Shown here in pieces: positions 1 through 9,791 of a DNA stretch of 64,000 nucleotides (position 1 is its first letter; each line of letters begins with the position of its first letter). This DNA comes from Nostoc edaphicum CCNP1411 (GTDB lineage Bacteria; Cyanobacteriota; Cyanobacteriia; Cyanobacteriales; Nostocaceae): the NCBI RefSeq assembly GCF_014023275.1, contig NZ_CP054698.1, positions 4,774,001 to 4,838,000 on the forward strand. Direction: 5' to 3'. The position numbers were made by a program, and so were the translations under genes. The notes under the pieces were generated by a model. That model was given only the letters and a program-made list of their open reading frames with translations. It was not told the origin of the DNA and did no database searches.

Positions 1-202
1 ACTGAAGAGTTTCCCACTACCTGGAGGAGACTTTATGCCTTTCAATTCTGCAAGTCCCTAATTCAATTTTAGGATTTCTATTTCTAATCCGTCACCTACC
101 AAATTATGTAAATCTCATTCTTTTTGGAGATGATTGAAGATTAAATTTACAACGCAGAGGAACGCAAAGTAAAATATTGAGTCCTCTGCGTAGGTTAAGC
201 GT

Positions 203-2017
203 TTAATTTTTTACCTGGATGGCGGCAGTAATCCACTGTTTGAGTGTAGTTGTCACTTCCTCTATGACTATTTCTTGAGATTTGCGGGTTGCTCTTTCTA
301 CAACTTCAACTTTGCCATTGGCGATCGCACGTCCGGTTACAATTCTATAAGGTATGCCAATCAAGTCAGCATCTTTAAATTTCACTCCCGCCCGTTCGTC
401 GCGGTCATCAAGTAGGGTTTCAATTCCGGCTTGATTGAGTTCTGTGTAAAGTTTTTGAGCGCTTTCGATTTGTTGAGCATCCTTTATGTTGGGAATTGTG
501 ATGATCGCGTGATAAGGTGCGATCGCAACTGGCCAAATAATCCCATCTTTATCGTAAGATTGCTCGACGGCAGCTTGTGCTAGTCGTGATACACCCACAC
601 CAAAACAACCCATAAATAGCGGCTTTTCTTCACCCTGTTCATTGGTATAAGTTGCACCCATCGCTTGGGAATATTCAGTGCCTAATTGGAAGATGTGACC
701 TGCTTCAATTCCACGGGCGCTTTGTAAGGTTTGTTCTGGGTTATGGATGGCGCGATCGCCTGGTCTTGCCTTTCGTATATCTACTATACCATTTGGTAGT
801 GGAAATTGCTCACCCCAATTAGCGCCAACTACGTGATAGCCAGCTTCATTCGCCCCTGTAACAAAGTTTTTTAAATCAACGGCTGTTTGATCCACCAAGC
901 GCAAAAACTTGGGATGGATCTGTTTATTGGCGGCAATATACTCGTCTGCGATGTCTGGCGCAATGTAGCCTAAAGGTAGAGATTTAGCTGTCCATGCTTG
1001 CTGTGCTTCTACATTTGGTACATTCAAACTAATAATAGTTTTAGCACCATATTCAGAAGCTAATTTAGTCAGTTCATTTTGCAACTTGACTTCATTAACT
1101 TCCTGATCGCCTCTGATGCTCACCAGAACTAACACCGTTATACCATTATCATAAACGGTTTGATAAAGGACGTTTTTCAGCAATTGAGTGGGAGAACAGT
1201 TGAGGAGTTGACAGACCTTTTCAATCGTCTCTGTTCCAGGTGTATCCCGTTTTTCGTAAGTTGTAAACCGTGAGGTTTCAGCGTCAATTGGTAAAGAAAC
1301 AGCCTTTTCTACGTTAGCGGCGTATTTACCATCCTCAGTGTAGAGAACTTCGTCTTCACCAGCTTCCGCTAAAATCATAAATTCAGTGGAACCAGAACCA
1401 CCAATCGCACCAGAATCGGCTTCCACTGCGCGAAAAGCTAAACCAGAACGTCGCAGAATATTGCTGTAGGCTTTATACATATCCTGGTAAGTTTCTTTGA
1501 GGCTGGCTTCATCGGTATGGAAAGAGTAGCCGTCCTTCATGATAAATTCTCGTCCGCGCATCAAACCAAAGCGGGGACGAATTTCATCGCGGAACTTGGT
1601 TTGAATTTGGTAGAGGTGTAGTGGTAGCTGGCGATAAGAGCGAATCATATCACGAGCGATCGCTGTGATTACTTCTTCATGAGTTGGGCCTAATCCTAAT
1701 TGTTGCTCACGGCGGTCAATTAGGGAAAACATAATCCCCTCAGCTTTGGTGTAAGTGTCCCAGCGTCCTGATTCCTTCCATAAATCAGCCGGTTGTAATT
1801 GTGGCAAAAGACATTCTTGTGCGCCTGTAGCGTTCATTTCTTCCCGCACAATCTGGGAAACTTTTTGCAATACCCGCCACATTAGCGGCAAATAAGCATA
1901 AAGACCACTACCGATGCGACGAATGTAACCTGCACGGAGTAATAATTTATGACTGGGAATCTCAGCATCAGCTGGATCATCCCGCAGTGTAACAAATAAC
2001 ATTTGTGAAAGTCGCAT
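203..2017 (-). CDS. proS: Prolyl-tRNA synthetase, bacterial type
   Basis: Cytoplasmic class II aminoacyl-tRNA synthetase that charges tRNA-Pro with proline. The 604 residues match the long bacterial ProS form. The catalytic core shows GPTHEE at residues 110-115 and a [18 protein letters not shown] block at 141-158 (class II motif 2 region). A YbaK-like editing insertion, which removes mischarged Ala-tRNA-Pro, fits residues of roughly 230-390, and the anticodon-binding domain follows from about 500. The ATG at 2017 opens MRLSQML, the usual ProS start. The gene stands alone, with 178 bases to the divergent Uma2 remnant. No frameshift or missing motif was seen. Family assignment is very secure. 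Confidence 0.97.
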   Translation of the reverse strand: MRLSQMLFVTLRDDPADAEIPSHKLLLRAGYIRRIGSGLYAYLPLMWRVLQKVSQIVREEMNATGAQECLLPQLQPADLWKESGRWDTYTKAEGIMFSLIDRREQQLGLGPTHEEVITAIARDMIRSYRQLPLHLYQIQTKFRDEIRPRFGLMRGREFIMKDGYSFHTDEASLKETYQDMYKAYSNILRRSGLAFRAVEADSGAIGGSGSTEFMILAEAGEDEVLYTEDGKYAANVEKAVSLPIDAETSRFTTYEKRDTPGTETIEKVCQLLNCSPTQLLKNVLYQTVYDNGITVLVLVSIRGDQEVNEVKLQNELTKLASEYGAKTIISLNVPNVEAQQAWTAKSLPLGYIAPDIADEYIAANKQIHPKFLRLVDQTAVDLKNFVTGANEAGYHVVGANWGEQFPLPNGIVDIRKARPGDRAIHNPEQTLQSARGIEAGHIFQLGTEYSQAMGATYTNEQGEEKPLFMGCFGVGVSRLAQAAVEQSYDKDGIIWPVAIAPYHAIITIPNIKDAQQIESAQKLYTELNQAGIETLLDDRDERAGVKFKDADLIGIPYRIVTGRAIANGKVEVVERATRKSQEIVIEEVTTTLKQWITAAIQVKN

Positions 2018-2102
2018 CGTTTACTCCCTTTCTAGAATCTTTAATTTGTTTATAAACCAATACGGTTCAGTTAAAGGCTACTGATAACAATTTTGGGTTT
2101 TC

Positions 2103-2128
2103 GAGACGCGATAAATCGCCGTCTCTAC
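2103..2128. repeat. Interspersed palindromic repeat (gagacgcgataaatcgcc...), copy 1
   Basis: A 26-bp GC-richer word lies between proS and the Uma2 remnant. The same word occurs in inverted orientation at 8918-8943. The two ends (gagacg / cgtctc) are complementary, so it can fold as a hairpin. It is an intergenic repeat family of unknown role. Confidence 0.7.
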
Positions 2129-2421
2129 AAGTGTTTTGTTGCTCATTCTGAACTGTATTGTGATATAATCTTTCCAACTAATTTAGGTCTAGGTTATGAG
2201 TCCTTTGACATTAAAACTAGACACCGTTCACTTTAGTGACGAACAATTTTATCACTTATGTCAAAATAACCGCGAATTGAAATTTGAACGCACTGCCAAG
2301 GGAGAATTAATCATCATGTCCCCCGTTGGAGGTGAAAGCGGCAATCGAGAAGCAGATTTAATTATCGATCTGGGAATCTGGAATCGGCAAACTAGCCTGG
2401 GTTATACTTTCAGTTCTTCTA

Positions 2422-3609
2422 AGCTGTTACGCAGCTAAATTTAATAAACAGCATTACCTTTATTTTTAATTTTGCGTTCCCATTTAATAATAAGACCTCC
2501 TTCATTTAACAATTTATTTAACAACTCTTCTAGCTGTGATACTGACTCGAACAATCTATGAGCTATATATTCTTTTGCTGAATGCCAAACCAATTCAATC
2601 AAATTATAATCTGGACTATAAGGTGGTAGAAATTCCAGGATAATATTTGGCATTTCTGCCTTGATACGAACTAAAATATCTTTTCTTTTATGGAAGCTGG
2701 CATTATCTAAGATAATCACTATTTTCGCAGAACATTTATTGAAAGTCTCAATTCTATTTCCTTGCTCTATCCATTCTTGCAATAGAAAATTATTCAAAGA
2801 TTGAAGCTGCTCATAAAATACATCGGCATTTCCTTTTTAATCACAAAATTCATTCTCTTCTTGTCGTGATAACGTAACCCTCCCATAATATTTACTCTTC
2901 CTCTTCTTCTTTGACCTGTGATTTGTTTCCTTGTACCTTTCTTACCCCAGTTTTTTCTTCTTATCACTCTTAAACTAAATCCACTCTCATCCCAAAACCA
3001 TACCTGTAAACGCTCTGGGGCTTCCTTTGTTATTCTTAAGTATTCTGACAATTTTTCTTTAAATGCCTTACGCATTTCAGGATTCTGTTTGTCCTCTAGG
3101 CTGTATTTTGCCCAAAGGTAAACGTACTTTTTTTCGCTCTAATATTCTCCCAACTTGTGAACCACTTAACTTAATTCCTGTTATCTTTTCGAGGTATGTA
3201 GCTAGTCTTGCTGCTGTCCAACGACCAAATTCATACCCATACTCTAGTGGCTCTTTTTCAATTATTTCTAATAATAAATCCTCATATTCTTTGGTAACTT
3301 TGCGGAAGTTCCCTTCTCTTCTTCCATCTAAAAAACTTTCTAGGTTATCTGGATCGCCGTGAACTGCCCAATATGCTACTGTTGGATATGCAATATCTAA
3401 AAACTTACTAATCTCTTGATAAGTTTTTCCATCATTCATTAATAATAAAATCAGAATCTTTTCTCTTACGTAGGGATTTTCATGCTCTTTTAGCGTTTTT
3501 AGTAGCCTTTCCTTCTGCTCTTGGGAAAGATGATTTTTTGCTGGCATAGATGGCTGATACTAAATTAATTACTTAATCTAATATTATACAATCTAGCTGC
3601 GTAACAGCT
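2422..3609 (-). mobile_element. IS630-family element (IS-A), copy 1, 1188 bp
   Basis: The ends are inverted repeats, agctgttacgcagct on the left and agctgcgtaacagct on the right, flanked by TA on both sides (2420-2421 and 3610-3611), as expected for IS630 insertion. A second copy lies at 29649-30839 (1191 bp). The two differ mainly by three one-base homopolymer length changes. It sits inside the Uma2 gene and points opposite to it. Confidence 0.93.
2441..3547 (-). pseudogene. IS630-family DDE transposase, frameshifted (IS-A copy 1)
   Basis: The N-terminal frame (3547-3077) carries helix-turn-helix segments (KTYQEISKFLDIAYPTVAYW). The next frame (3075-2794) has the first catalytic Asp region (VWFWDESGFSLRV), and the last (2797-2441) has IILDNASFHKR and FLPPYSPDYNLIELVWHSAK, the second Asp and the Glu of the DDE triad. 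Two breaks separate them. At 3106-3110 a +1 step on GGCAAAATAC joins ORF A to ORF B; the same break is present in copy 2 and may be programmed. Near 2833 one T is missing relative to copy 2, which is a true lesion. Copy 1 therefore cannot make intact transposase even with frameshifting. Confidence 0.9.
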
Positions 3610-4144
3610 TACAACAATTCAAATTACCTAATGGTGCTGACCGTTCCCCAGATGCCGCTTGGATTCAACGAGAACGTTGGCAAGCACTTACACCTGAACA
3701 AAGACGGAAATTTCCCCCCATTGCACCCGATTTTGTCATTAAATTAAGGTCAGCAACAGATGATTTGCAAATGTTGCGTTCCAAAATGCAGGAATATATG
3801 GATACAGGGGTGCAATTAGCATGGTTAATTAACCCCCAACAGCAGCAAGTGGAAATTTATCGCCAAAACCAAGATGTAGAAGTGCGAAATCTGCCCACAC
3901 AATTATCGGGTGAAGATGTATTGCCAGGATTTAGCTTGAGTCTATCCTGTTATTAAAATTTACAAATGCTGCTAAATCTCCATATCGCAGCAGAAAATAC
4001 TCTATAAGTCTGCGTAGGTGTACTTGATTAGAAGAACCTACTTAGGCACGTTTTGTCTGTGTATCTGGGACTTCAATCGTCAGGAGATATTACAGCAGCT
4101 AAGATAGCTTAAAAGAAATCACAGCATCTTTAGGAGAAACTACC

Positions 4145-5527
4145 TTGGCAGATGTAATTTATCAAGCACAAGCACCCTTAGAATTTATTCCTCCGGCGTT
4201 TAACCCTTTATTACTACGAGTCGTCAATCTATTGCTACCCAGTTGGATAAACTGGAAAACATCTATTACCCAAATTGAAGCAGACAACGTAGAGGTTCTG
4301 GTGGATCTCTATCGCCAGTTTCAGGAGGGTAAGATCCGTTTTATGCTGGCTTTTCGCCATCCGAAAACAGACGATCCGTTTTGTTTAGCTTACTTGCTAT
4401 CTCAACTTGTACCAAAGGTAGCGCGATCGCAAGGTACAACACTACAACATCCCATTCACGCTCATTTTATCTACGATCGCGGCATTCCTCTATGGGCAGG
4501 TTCCCATGTTGGCTGGATTGCTTCTCATTTAGGTGGGACTCCAATTCAGCGAGGTAAAGCTGATTGGACGGGGTTACGTTCGGCGCGTGACTTGTTCGCC
4601 AATGGGAAATTCCCGATGGCGGCTGCGCCAGAGGGTGCAACCAATGGTTTATCGGAGAATATTAGCCCGCTGGAACCCGGAATTGCCCAATTAGGCTTCT
4701 GGTGTGCTGAAGACTTGCACAAAGCTGAACGCCCCGAACAGGTTCTAATTGTACCAGTTGGGATTAAATATAGTTACGTTGATGCTCCTTGGGGTGCGAT
4801 CGCGAATCTTTTAAGTGAATTGGAAGCGGCTAGTGGTTTACCTGTGAATTCAGCAGAAAATGCTTCTATAGAGTCGCTTTATCCCCGGTTGTTGGCTTTG
4901 GCAGAACATTTACTTTTGCTAATGGAAGAATTTTACACCCGGTTTTATCATCAAAAACTGCCAGATGCGAAGATTGTCAACGGGCAAATTCCCGATAGAA
5001 ACGAGGCGTTAGCAGTTCGTCTACAAGCTTTGTTGAATGCAGCGTTGTTAATATCTGAGCAGTATTTTAATTTACAGTCAAAAGGTAGTTTGAGTGACCG
5101 TTGTCGGCGAGTAGAACAAGCAGGTTGGAATTATATATTTAGAGAAGAATTTAAGGATGTAAAAGGAGTATCTGCTGTTGAAAGAGCTTTAGGCGATCGC
5201 GTTGCCGAAGAAGCGAATGCACGGATGTGGCACATGCGTTTAGTAGAAAGTTTTGTGGCTGTTTCTGGTAATTATATTCGTGAAAATCCTACAGCAGAAA
5301 GGTTTGCTGAGACAACTTTAATTTTATGGCAAATGATTGCTAAAATCAAAGGGAATAAAACTGCACAGCGTCCACAGTTGGGTAAGCAAAAAGTAAAAAT
5401 AACTGTGGGTGAACCCATATCAATTTCTGAGCGTTACTCGGCGTATAAGGAAAATCGTTTGGGTGCTAGACAAGCTGTTGCTGATGTGACAAATGATTTA
5501 CAACACGCGTTAGAAGGATTGATTTGA
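4145..5527 (+). CDS. 1-acyl-sn-glycerol-3-phosphate acyltransferase-like protein (PlsC domain)
   Basis: Probable membrane-associated acyltransferase of glycerolipid synthesis. The HX4D catalytic motif is visible as RHPKTDD (His72, Asp77), and APEGATNG near residue 170 matches the EGT-type substrate-binding block. At 460 residues it is much longer than a minimal PlsC (about 240). The roughly 200-residue C-terminal extension has no domain I recognise, but long forms of this kind are common in cyanobacteria. The start is TTG at 4145, supported by the purine-rich ttaggaga 8-14 bases upstream; the frame begins MADVIYQ. The toxin-antitoxin genes follow 22 bases downstream on the same strand. Exact substrate not determinable here. 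Confidence 0.82.
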   Translation: MADVIYQAQAPLEFIPPAFNPLLLRVVNLLLPSWINWKTSITQIEADNVEVLVDLYRQFQEGKIRFMLAFRHPKTDDPFCLAYLLSQLVPKVARSQGTTLQHPIHAHFIYDRGIPLWAGSHVGWIASHLGGTPIQRGKADWTGLRSARDLFANGKFPMAAAPEGATNGLSENISPLEPGIAQLGFWCAEDLHKAERPEQVLIVPVGIKYSYVDAPWGAIANLLSELEAASGLPVNSAENASIESLYPRLLALAEHLLLLMEEFYTRFYHQKLPDAKIVNGQIPDRNEALAVRLQALLNAALLISEQYFNLQSKGSLSDRCRRVEQAGWNYIFREEFKDVKGVSAVERALGDRVAEEANARMWHMRLVESFVAVSGNYIRENPTAERFAETTLILWQMIAKIKGNKTAQRPQLGKQKVKITVGEPISISERYSAYKENRLGARQAVADVTNDLQHALEGLI

Positions 5528-5549
5528 AAAACAAGATGAGGAATTAATT

Positions 5550-5798
5550 ATGAACAATATTACTATATCTAACCTTGATGATGACATCAACTATCGTCTA
5601 CAAAAACGAGCCGAAAAACATGGTCGTTCTCTCGAAGAAGAAGCCAGAGAAATTCTTCGTATGGCTCTAATAGAAAATCACGAACAGCCCTTAAACTTAG
5701 CTAATATGATTGAGCAGCGTTTTGCAAATTTGGGAGACTTTGAATTACCGGAAATTCCTAGAGAACCTATTCGCACCGTATCAACGTTTGAAGAATGA
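5550..5798 (+). CDS. FitA/VapB-type antitoxin (ribbon-helix-helix)
   Basis: The 82-residue protein starts MNNITISNLDDDINYRLQ and contains EKHGRSLEEEAREILRMAL, the typical FitA-like ribbon-helix-helix DNA-binding N-terminus. The C-terminal tail (LPEIPREP) would wrap the toxin's active site. In this family the antitoxin neutralises its PIN partner and autorepresses the operon. Its stop overlaps the start of the downstream PIN gene by 4 bases (ATGA), indicating translational coupling. Assignment rests on sequence pattern plus the adjacent toxin. Confidence 0.9.
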   Translation: MNNITISNLDDDINYRLQKRAEKHGRSLEEEAREILRMALIENHEQPLNLANMIEQRFANLGDFELPEIPREPIRTVSTFEE

Positions 5799-6223
5799 TT
5801 ATTCTTGATACAAACGTTTTGTCAGAATTAATGAAGCCTAAAAAGTCTGAAATAGTTCGTAGTTGGGCTGCTCAACAATCTTTAATGAGTCTATTTACCA
5901 CAACAATTACTCAAGCAGAAATTCTCTATGGTATTGCCTTACTCCCTACGGGAAAACGACGAGATAAACTTAGTCAAGCAGCACAACTGATGTTCTCAGA
6001 AGATTTTGCTGGGCGTGTTCTTCCTTTTGATCAAGCTGCTGCTATAGCTTTTGCTAATATTGCGTCTCAAAGAAGACACAATGGGACTCCTATTTCCCAA
6101 GCTGATGCTCAGATTGCAGCTATTTGTTACACTCATGCAGCAACTATAGCAACGCGTAATTTCTCTGACTTTGAAGGGTGTGATATTTCTATTATTAATC
6201 CTTGGGAAGTCTCCGGCAGATAG
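5795..6223 (+). CDS. PIN-domain toxin, VapC/FitB family
   Basis: Predicted Mg-dependent ribonuclease of 142 residues. The N-terminal MIILDTNVLSELMKP gives the first catalytic Asp. An acidic residue lies in TQAEILYGIALLP, and PISQADAQIAAIC followed by ATIATRNFSDFEGCDI gives the remaining PIN acidic positions and the typical end. The length is normal for VapC and all motifs look intact. It is the second gene of a type II toxin-antitoxin operon with the RHH antitoxin at 5550. Cleavage target unknown. Confidence 0.92.
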   Translation: MIILDTNVLSELMKPKKSEIVRSWAAQQSLMSLFTTTITQAEILYGIALLPTGKRRDKLSQAAQLMFSEDFAGRVLPFDQAAAIAFANIASQRRHNGTPISQADAQIAAICYTHAATIATRNFSDFEGCDISIINPWEVSGR

Positions 6224-6294
6224 AAGCTACATATTATAAATGGAATAGAGGATAGACCCGCAGTTGCTTTTTCTTAGACTTAGCACCTTATATC

Positions 6295-6870
6295 TTAACC
6301 TGGAAATACCTTAAATAAATCCACAACTAAATCAGGAAAAAAGGGCAGATTAACTGATTCATTTGGTAGATAAATCAACTTGCGACGATAACCAAATTTA
6401 ACTTGCAAACTTTGATAAGGTTCGCTGTAGCACTCAAGATAATTATCTACTAAATTAAATATCCAATAATCAGAAATACCTGCTTTTACATAAATAGGTA
6501 GCTTTTCCTCTTGGTCATATTTTAAGGATGAATCGGCAATCTCAATTAAGAGTAAAATATCAGATGGGCTGGGATGATTCGCTAGATAGTCATCATCTCT
6601 ATTTTTTGCAATTACTCTATCTGGTTCAGGCTCACTGTTGTTAGATAAAGTAATTGGTTGTTGTCCTCGCAGGGTTGCGCGATCGCCTACTAGCTTATAT
6701 AATTCTCGTTCTAGGCGTGTTTCACAAACAGAGTGCGGTGTACCTTTTGCTTCCATCTGCATTATTTCACCCTTAATTAGCTCTACTCGGTCATTCTCCT
6801 CAAAGAAGCCGAGTTCAGCTAGACGGTGATATTCAGCTACAGTAAAGCGTTTAGCAGTGGTAAGGCTCAT
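6295..6870 (-). CDS. Uma2/DUF820-family putative endonuclease
   Basis: Intact 191-residue Uma2-type protein. It has the characteristic start (RFTVAEYHRLAELGFF, then NDRVELIKGEIMQM), the central EPEPDRVIAK and DILLLIEIADSSL blocks that carry the predicted PD-(D/E)XK active site, and YVKAGISDYWIFNLVDN. The biological role of this family is unknown despite its abundance in cyanobacteria. ATG start at 6870, with no close partner gene on the same strand. Two paralogues occur in the window, one broken by an IS and one at 29025. Confidence 0.9.
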   Translation of the reverse strand: MSLTTAKRFTVAEYHRLAELGFFEENDRVELIKGEIMQMEAKGTPHSVCETRLERELYKLVGDRATLRGQQPITLSNNSEPEPDRVIAKNRDDDYLANHPSPSDILLLIEIADSSLKYDQEEKLPIYVKAGISDYWIFNLVDNYLECYSEPYQSLQVKFGYRRKLIYLPNESVNLPFFPDLVVDLFKVFPG

Positions 6871-6937
6871 AACAACTACGAGAATGCAGAGTTATTTTTA
6901 TCTTAATAAAAAATTAGCCTACCGATGACCGACAAGT

Positions 6938-7699
6938 TTACACAAATTGTTTTCCACAGTCCTTACAAAGATAGCACTGCTTCCCTCGGCGATAACCATT
7001 TTTAGATAATCGCTGTGATTGACAATGTAAGCATTTCATTACTTTCATTACATTTCCCAACAGATTATCTCCAATATGGGGTTCTAAATATGAAACGAGC
7101 AAATCTTCAATAGCTTGGGTCAGTCGTTGCCTATGTTGTTGATCTGGGTTGCGAAGTGCCGATAACATGACAGCATTGCTGCTGTGAACACAAACTTCTG
7201 CCAGCAAGCTGCACTGTGCTTCACTTAATTTTGAGTTTCGCTGTTTCAAGATATTTGCCGTAAAGTTAATTGCTTCTTGGGTCATGCTTTCATCAATGGA
7301 CTGGAAAATTTCTCGTGCCATGAAAAACTGCACAAATACAACCCGTGAAACTGGCTGCTCAAATATTTGTGCTACAGAGTTAACAAGAGCATGAATCATT
7401 TGACGCAGTGGTAACTGGACAATTTTTGGTGTGTTCGCCTGTGCCCACATCTGCTTTACCCGCTCAACATGGCGTAACTCCATCGCCTGAAAAATAGCAG
7501 CTTTATCAGGAAAAAACTGATACAAAGAACCGATTGCTGTTCCTGCTTTTGCTGCAATTAAATGGGTAGTTGCAGCTTCATAACCCACTTGATCAAACAC
7601 TGCTGCTGCCGCATCCAAGATTTTTTCAACTCGTTCTTTTCCTCGTTGTTGTTTGGGTTGACGACGTAAACTGCTTGACGAATGTGAATCTTCTGTCAT
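6938..7699 (-). CDS. TetR/AcrR-family regulator fused to a transposase-type zinc ribbon
   Basis: Residues 1-220 form a TetR-type repressor with helix-turn-helix EAATTHLIAAKAGTAIGSLYQFF and an all-helical ligand domain. Residues 221-253 (MKCLHCQSQRLSKNGYRRG and onward, ending CKDCGKQFV) are the two-CxxC zinc ribbon that opens IS1-like InsA transposases, stopping right at the end of the ribbon. The likely reading is an IS remnant replacing the native TetR C-terminus; a domesticated zinc ribbon is the alternative. The gene is divergent from the Rieske oxygenase with only 52 bases between starts, so it probably controls that gene and itself. The effector is unknown. Confidence 0.85.
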   Translation of the reverse strand: MTEDSHSSSSLRRQPKQQRGKERVEKILDAAAAVFDQVGYEAATTHLIAAKAGTAIGSLYQFFPDKAAIFQAMELRHVERVKQMWAQANTPKIVQLPLRQMIHALVNSVAQIFEQPVSRVVFVQFFMAREIFQSIDESMTQEAINFTANILKQRNSKLSEAQCSLLAEVCVHSSNAVMLSALRNPDQQHRQRLTQAIEDLLVSYLEPHIGDNLLGNVMKVMKCLHCQSQRLSKNGYRRGKQCYLCKDCGKQFV

Positions 7700-7751
7700 A
7701 TCTTAAAAAGACGACGGATTTTTCACAATTTTATAACTAGCGGAGAAGATC

Positions 7752-8771
7752 ATGGAATCTATGCTTCCTGGTGCGCCCTGGCTGTTGCTTCACAAGTCGA
7801 TGTTGGCAGTTAACCAACCTCGAAAAATTTCCTTGTATGGTGATGACTATGTGATGTGGAAAGATTCTACCGAAGCTATATATGCTTTGCCCAATGCCTG
7901 TCCACACATGGGAGCAATGTTGTCAGAAGGCTGGTGCGAAACAGAAACTGATGGTAAGAGTGCCGTGGTCTGCCCGTTTCATGCCTTGAAATTTGATGGT
8001 TCAGGCTGCACTGTTTTACCTGGAACGAACAAGAAAACATTGCCGCAACTCAAATCATTAGAGCTAATAATTCAAGGGGATTTTATTTGGTCTTATGGTG
8101 GATATGATCCAAAAATACCTATTCCCACAGTCCTAAATGAGATTGCTAAAACATACTACTTGATTGGACATACAGCAGATAGAACTATAGATACTTCAAT
8201 GCTGACGATGCTGCTGAATATGCACGACTACAATCATCAAAACGGTACTCACCGAGAATTGTTTCGGATTACCGATATAGAATTTCATCAATTTATTGAT
8301 AACGGTCATAATTCCCATGCTTTTTATGATTTGCCCACAGCACCTTACAGCTTGCTAGAAAAGCTCAAAAAACCTGATTTACTATTACTGCCCAAGAATA
8401 TTCAAGCACATCTAGAAAATCACTTTCCATCTCTGATAATTTTTCATGGAGAAATGCCATTAGGTAAAGCCGCACAGTGCCATATATTTGTGCCAGAAGG
8501 TGCTAATCGTACACGGACTTATATTTTATTATTTGGTCAAGCCAAGCATCCTATATTTAAGATATTTGGTAGCCAATATCTAAAGTTTGGGGAGGTGGTA
8601 GTAAATCAAGATGCAGATATATTAGGAAAAATTTATCCAAATATGCCTCAAAAAATTAAACTCAATAATGAAGTAGGCATGGATTGGGTGCGACGTAATT
8701 TTGAGAACTTTCCAAACATTGTGGAACCTAATTTTTCCAAGCAGACGGGGGATAAAATTTCAGCATCATAG
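7752..8771 (+). CDS. Rieske [2Fe-2S] oxygenase-like protein
   Basis: A 339-residue protein with an N-terminal Rieske domain: CPH at residues 50-52 and CPFH at 74-77 supply the two Cys and two His cluster ligands. The remainder resembles the C-terminal domain of ring-hydroxylating or O-demethylating oxygenase alpha subunits. A putative mononuclear iron site may lie in NMHDYNHQNGTHRE (around residue 160), but I could not fix the ligands. No reductase or ferredoxin gene is adjacent, so electrons probably come from a housekeeping ferredoxin. The divergent TetR gene suggests induction by an aromatic or hydrophobic ligand. ATG at 7752. Substrate unknown. Confidence 0.85.
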   Translation: MESMLPGAPWLLLHKSMLAVNQPRKISLYGDDYVMWKDSTEAIYALPNACPHMGAMLSEGWCETETDGKSAVVCPFHALKFDGSGCTVLPGTNKKTLPQLKSLELIIQGDFIWSYGGYDPKIPIPTVLNEIAKTYYLIGHTADRTIDTSMLTMLLNMHDYNHQNGTHRELFRITDIEFHQFIDNGHNSHAFYDLPTAPYSLLEKLKKPDLLLLPKNIQAHLENHFPSLIIFHGEMPLGKAAQCHIFVPEGANRTRTYILLFGQAKHPIFKIFGSQYLKFGEVVVNQDADILGKIYPNMPQKIKLNNEVGMDWVRRNFENFPNIVEPNFSKQTGDKISAS

Positions 8772-9114
8772 TCATTTATTGAAATGCTGGCTCTAATTTC
8801 AAGGATTTGATAATTTTCATAGTATCTATAGTGGTTCTCGTTCACGTGAGGTACACCCGTAGGGGCATGAATTGCCCCTACTAGTCCGTCAATAAATAAT
8901 TGATGGATAAATTAAGAGTAGAGACGGCGATTTATCGCGTCTCTCTAACCGTCAAAATGAATTTGACAGACTACTACACCTTGCGATATTGTTTTACACC
9001 GCATCTGAGTGGGAACCGCTATAGGTTTTGACAAGGGATACTAATAAAAAATAAGGGTAAAAATTTTACCCCTACAAATTTGTGTATTATTTTAAGAAAA
9101 GCTAGAAAAGCTTA
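8772..9114. other. Intergenic stretch with several palindromic repeats, no gene seen
   Basis: This holds a short palindrome (gtaggggcatgaattgcccctac, around 8859-8882), the inverted copy of the 26-bp proS-side repeat at 8918-8943, and the hairpin gggtaaaaattttaccc near 9055-9071, close upstream of the next gene's 3' end. The last could end transcripts from either side but lacks a strong T-run. No coding potential was recognised. Confidence 0.55.
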
Positions 9115-9660
9115 TTACTCTGAAGTTAAATGACTTTCTAGCAAAGATGCGATCGCATCAGGATGAATATTCTTGTATTTCTTTTTACCAAGGTGTAAAA
9201 CACAGTTGGGGGCGCTGCCACAGCATTTTTGGCAACCAGTATGTTCAATAGTAACTTTGTCTAACAAACCGCGATCGCACAAAGTTTTTTCTAATTCTGA
9301 TAATAACCCTTTACCACCACGTTTCAGGCAACCTGACTTTTGACATACCATAATCCTCGCTTTAATTTGAGGTAGTAAATCTTGCTTTGGACACCCATCA
9401 ATTGGTGTCACTCGATAGGCTTTAATTTTTATTTTACTTGTGCGTGAGTCTATCTTACTATGACCACAAATGCGAAGTTGCTGACCAGGAACTAAGGATG
9501 AACTTAGTAAACGACGTAACTCTTTAGGCAGTTTAATTTCCACATCTCCAGATGGAACTGCCAATTGCAAGTATTTATATTTTCCTGGTTCACCACCAAC
9601 AAAACCTAGTAACTGTCCCTCAAGATTCAATTCTGATAACGTTAAATACTTATTACCCAT
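9115..9660 (-). CDS. Thioredoxin-like [2Fe-2S] ferredoxin-domain protein
   Basis: 181 residues. Residues 1-95 form a small beta-rich domain of unknown function. Residues 100-181 match thioredoxin-like [2Fe-2S] ferredoxins, with cluster ligands likely among Cys106, Cys111, Cys143, Cys147 and Cys153 (MVCQKSGC and HTGCQKCCGSAPNC). It may act as an electron carrier or redox sensor. It lies 131 bases downstream of nifT on the same strand, with a heptamer-repeat spacer between, so it might be expressed with the nif genes, but the sequence does not prove this. Not a known nif gene product. Confidence 0.75.
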   Translation of the reverse strand: MGNKYLTLSELNLEGQLLGFVGGEPGKYKYLQLAVPSGDVEIKLPKELRRLLSSSLVPGQQLRICGHSKIDSRTSKIKIKAYRVTPIDGCPKQDLLPQIKARIMVCQKSGCLKRGGKGLLSELEKTLCDRGLLDKVTIEHTGCQKCCGSAPNCVLHLGKKKYKNIHPDAIASLLESHLTSE

Positions 9661-9701
9661 GATTGATAAAAAGTTATTGGGGATTGGGGGAGAGGGGAGA
9701 G

Positions 9702-9770
9702 GTGACAGGTAACAGGTAACAGGTAACAGGTTATAGGGAATAATCTGTACCCTGTAACCTATAACCTATT
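9702..9770. repeat. Heptamer tandem repeat (aggtaac) with an inverted flank
   Basis: The word acaggta/aggtaac repeats in 7-base steps from about 9702 to 9732, and the complementary words ctgtaacctataaccta follow to 9770, so the block can fold back on itself. Similar 7-base repeats occur in other spacers of the nif region (34521-34625 and 36240-36345). These are typical Nostoc tandem repeats. Confidence 0.75.
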
Positions 9771-9791
9771 CCCTTCTTTACTCCCCATTTT

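Larger units (their letters stand above)
2196..3956 (+). pseudogene. Uma2/DUF820-family nuclease-like gene split by an IS630-type element
   Basis: The 5' part (2196 to about 2421) encodes the Uma2 N-terminus (ELKFERTAKGELIIMSPVGG). The 3' part (3612-3956) encodes the C-terminus (LPNGADRSPDAAWI, then an IAPDFVIKLRS block and MQEYMDTGVQLAWLI). Uma2 proteins belong to the PD-(D/E)XK nuclease superfamily and are greatly expanded in cyanobacteria; their role is unknown. The IS at 2422-3609 interrupts the gene and TA is duplicated at the junctions. Removing the IS and one TA leaves the halves one base out of frame, so an extra indel must exist near the junction, either older than or accompanying the insertion. 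Intact relatives lie at 6295-6870 and 29025-29603. Confidence 0.85.
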
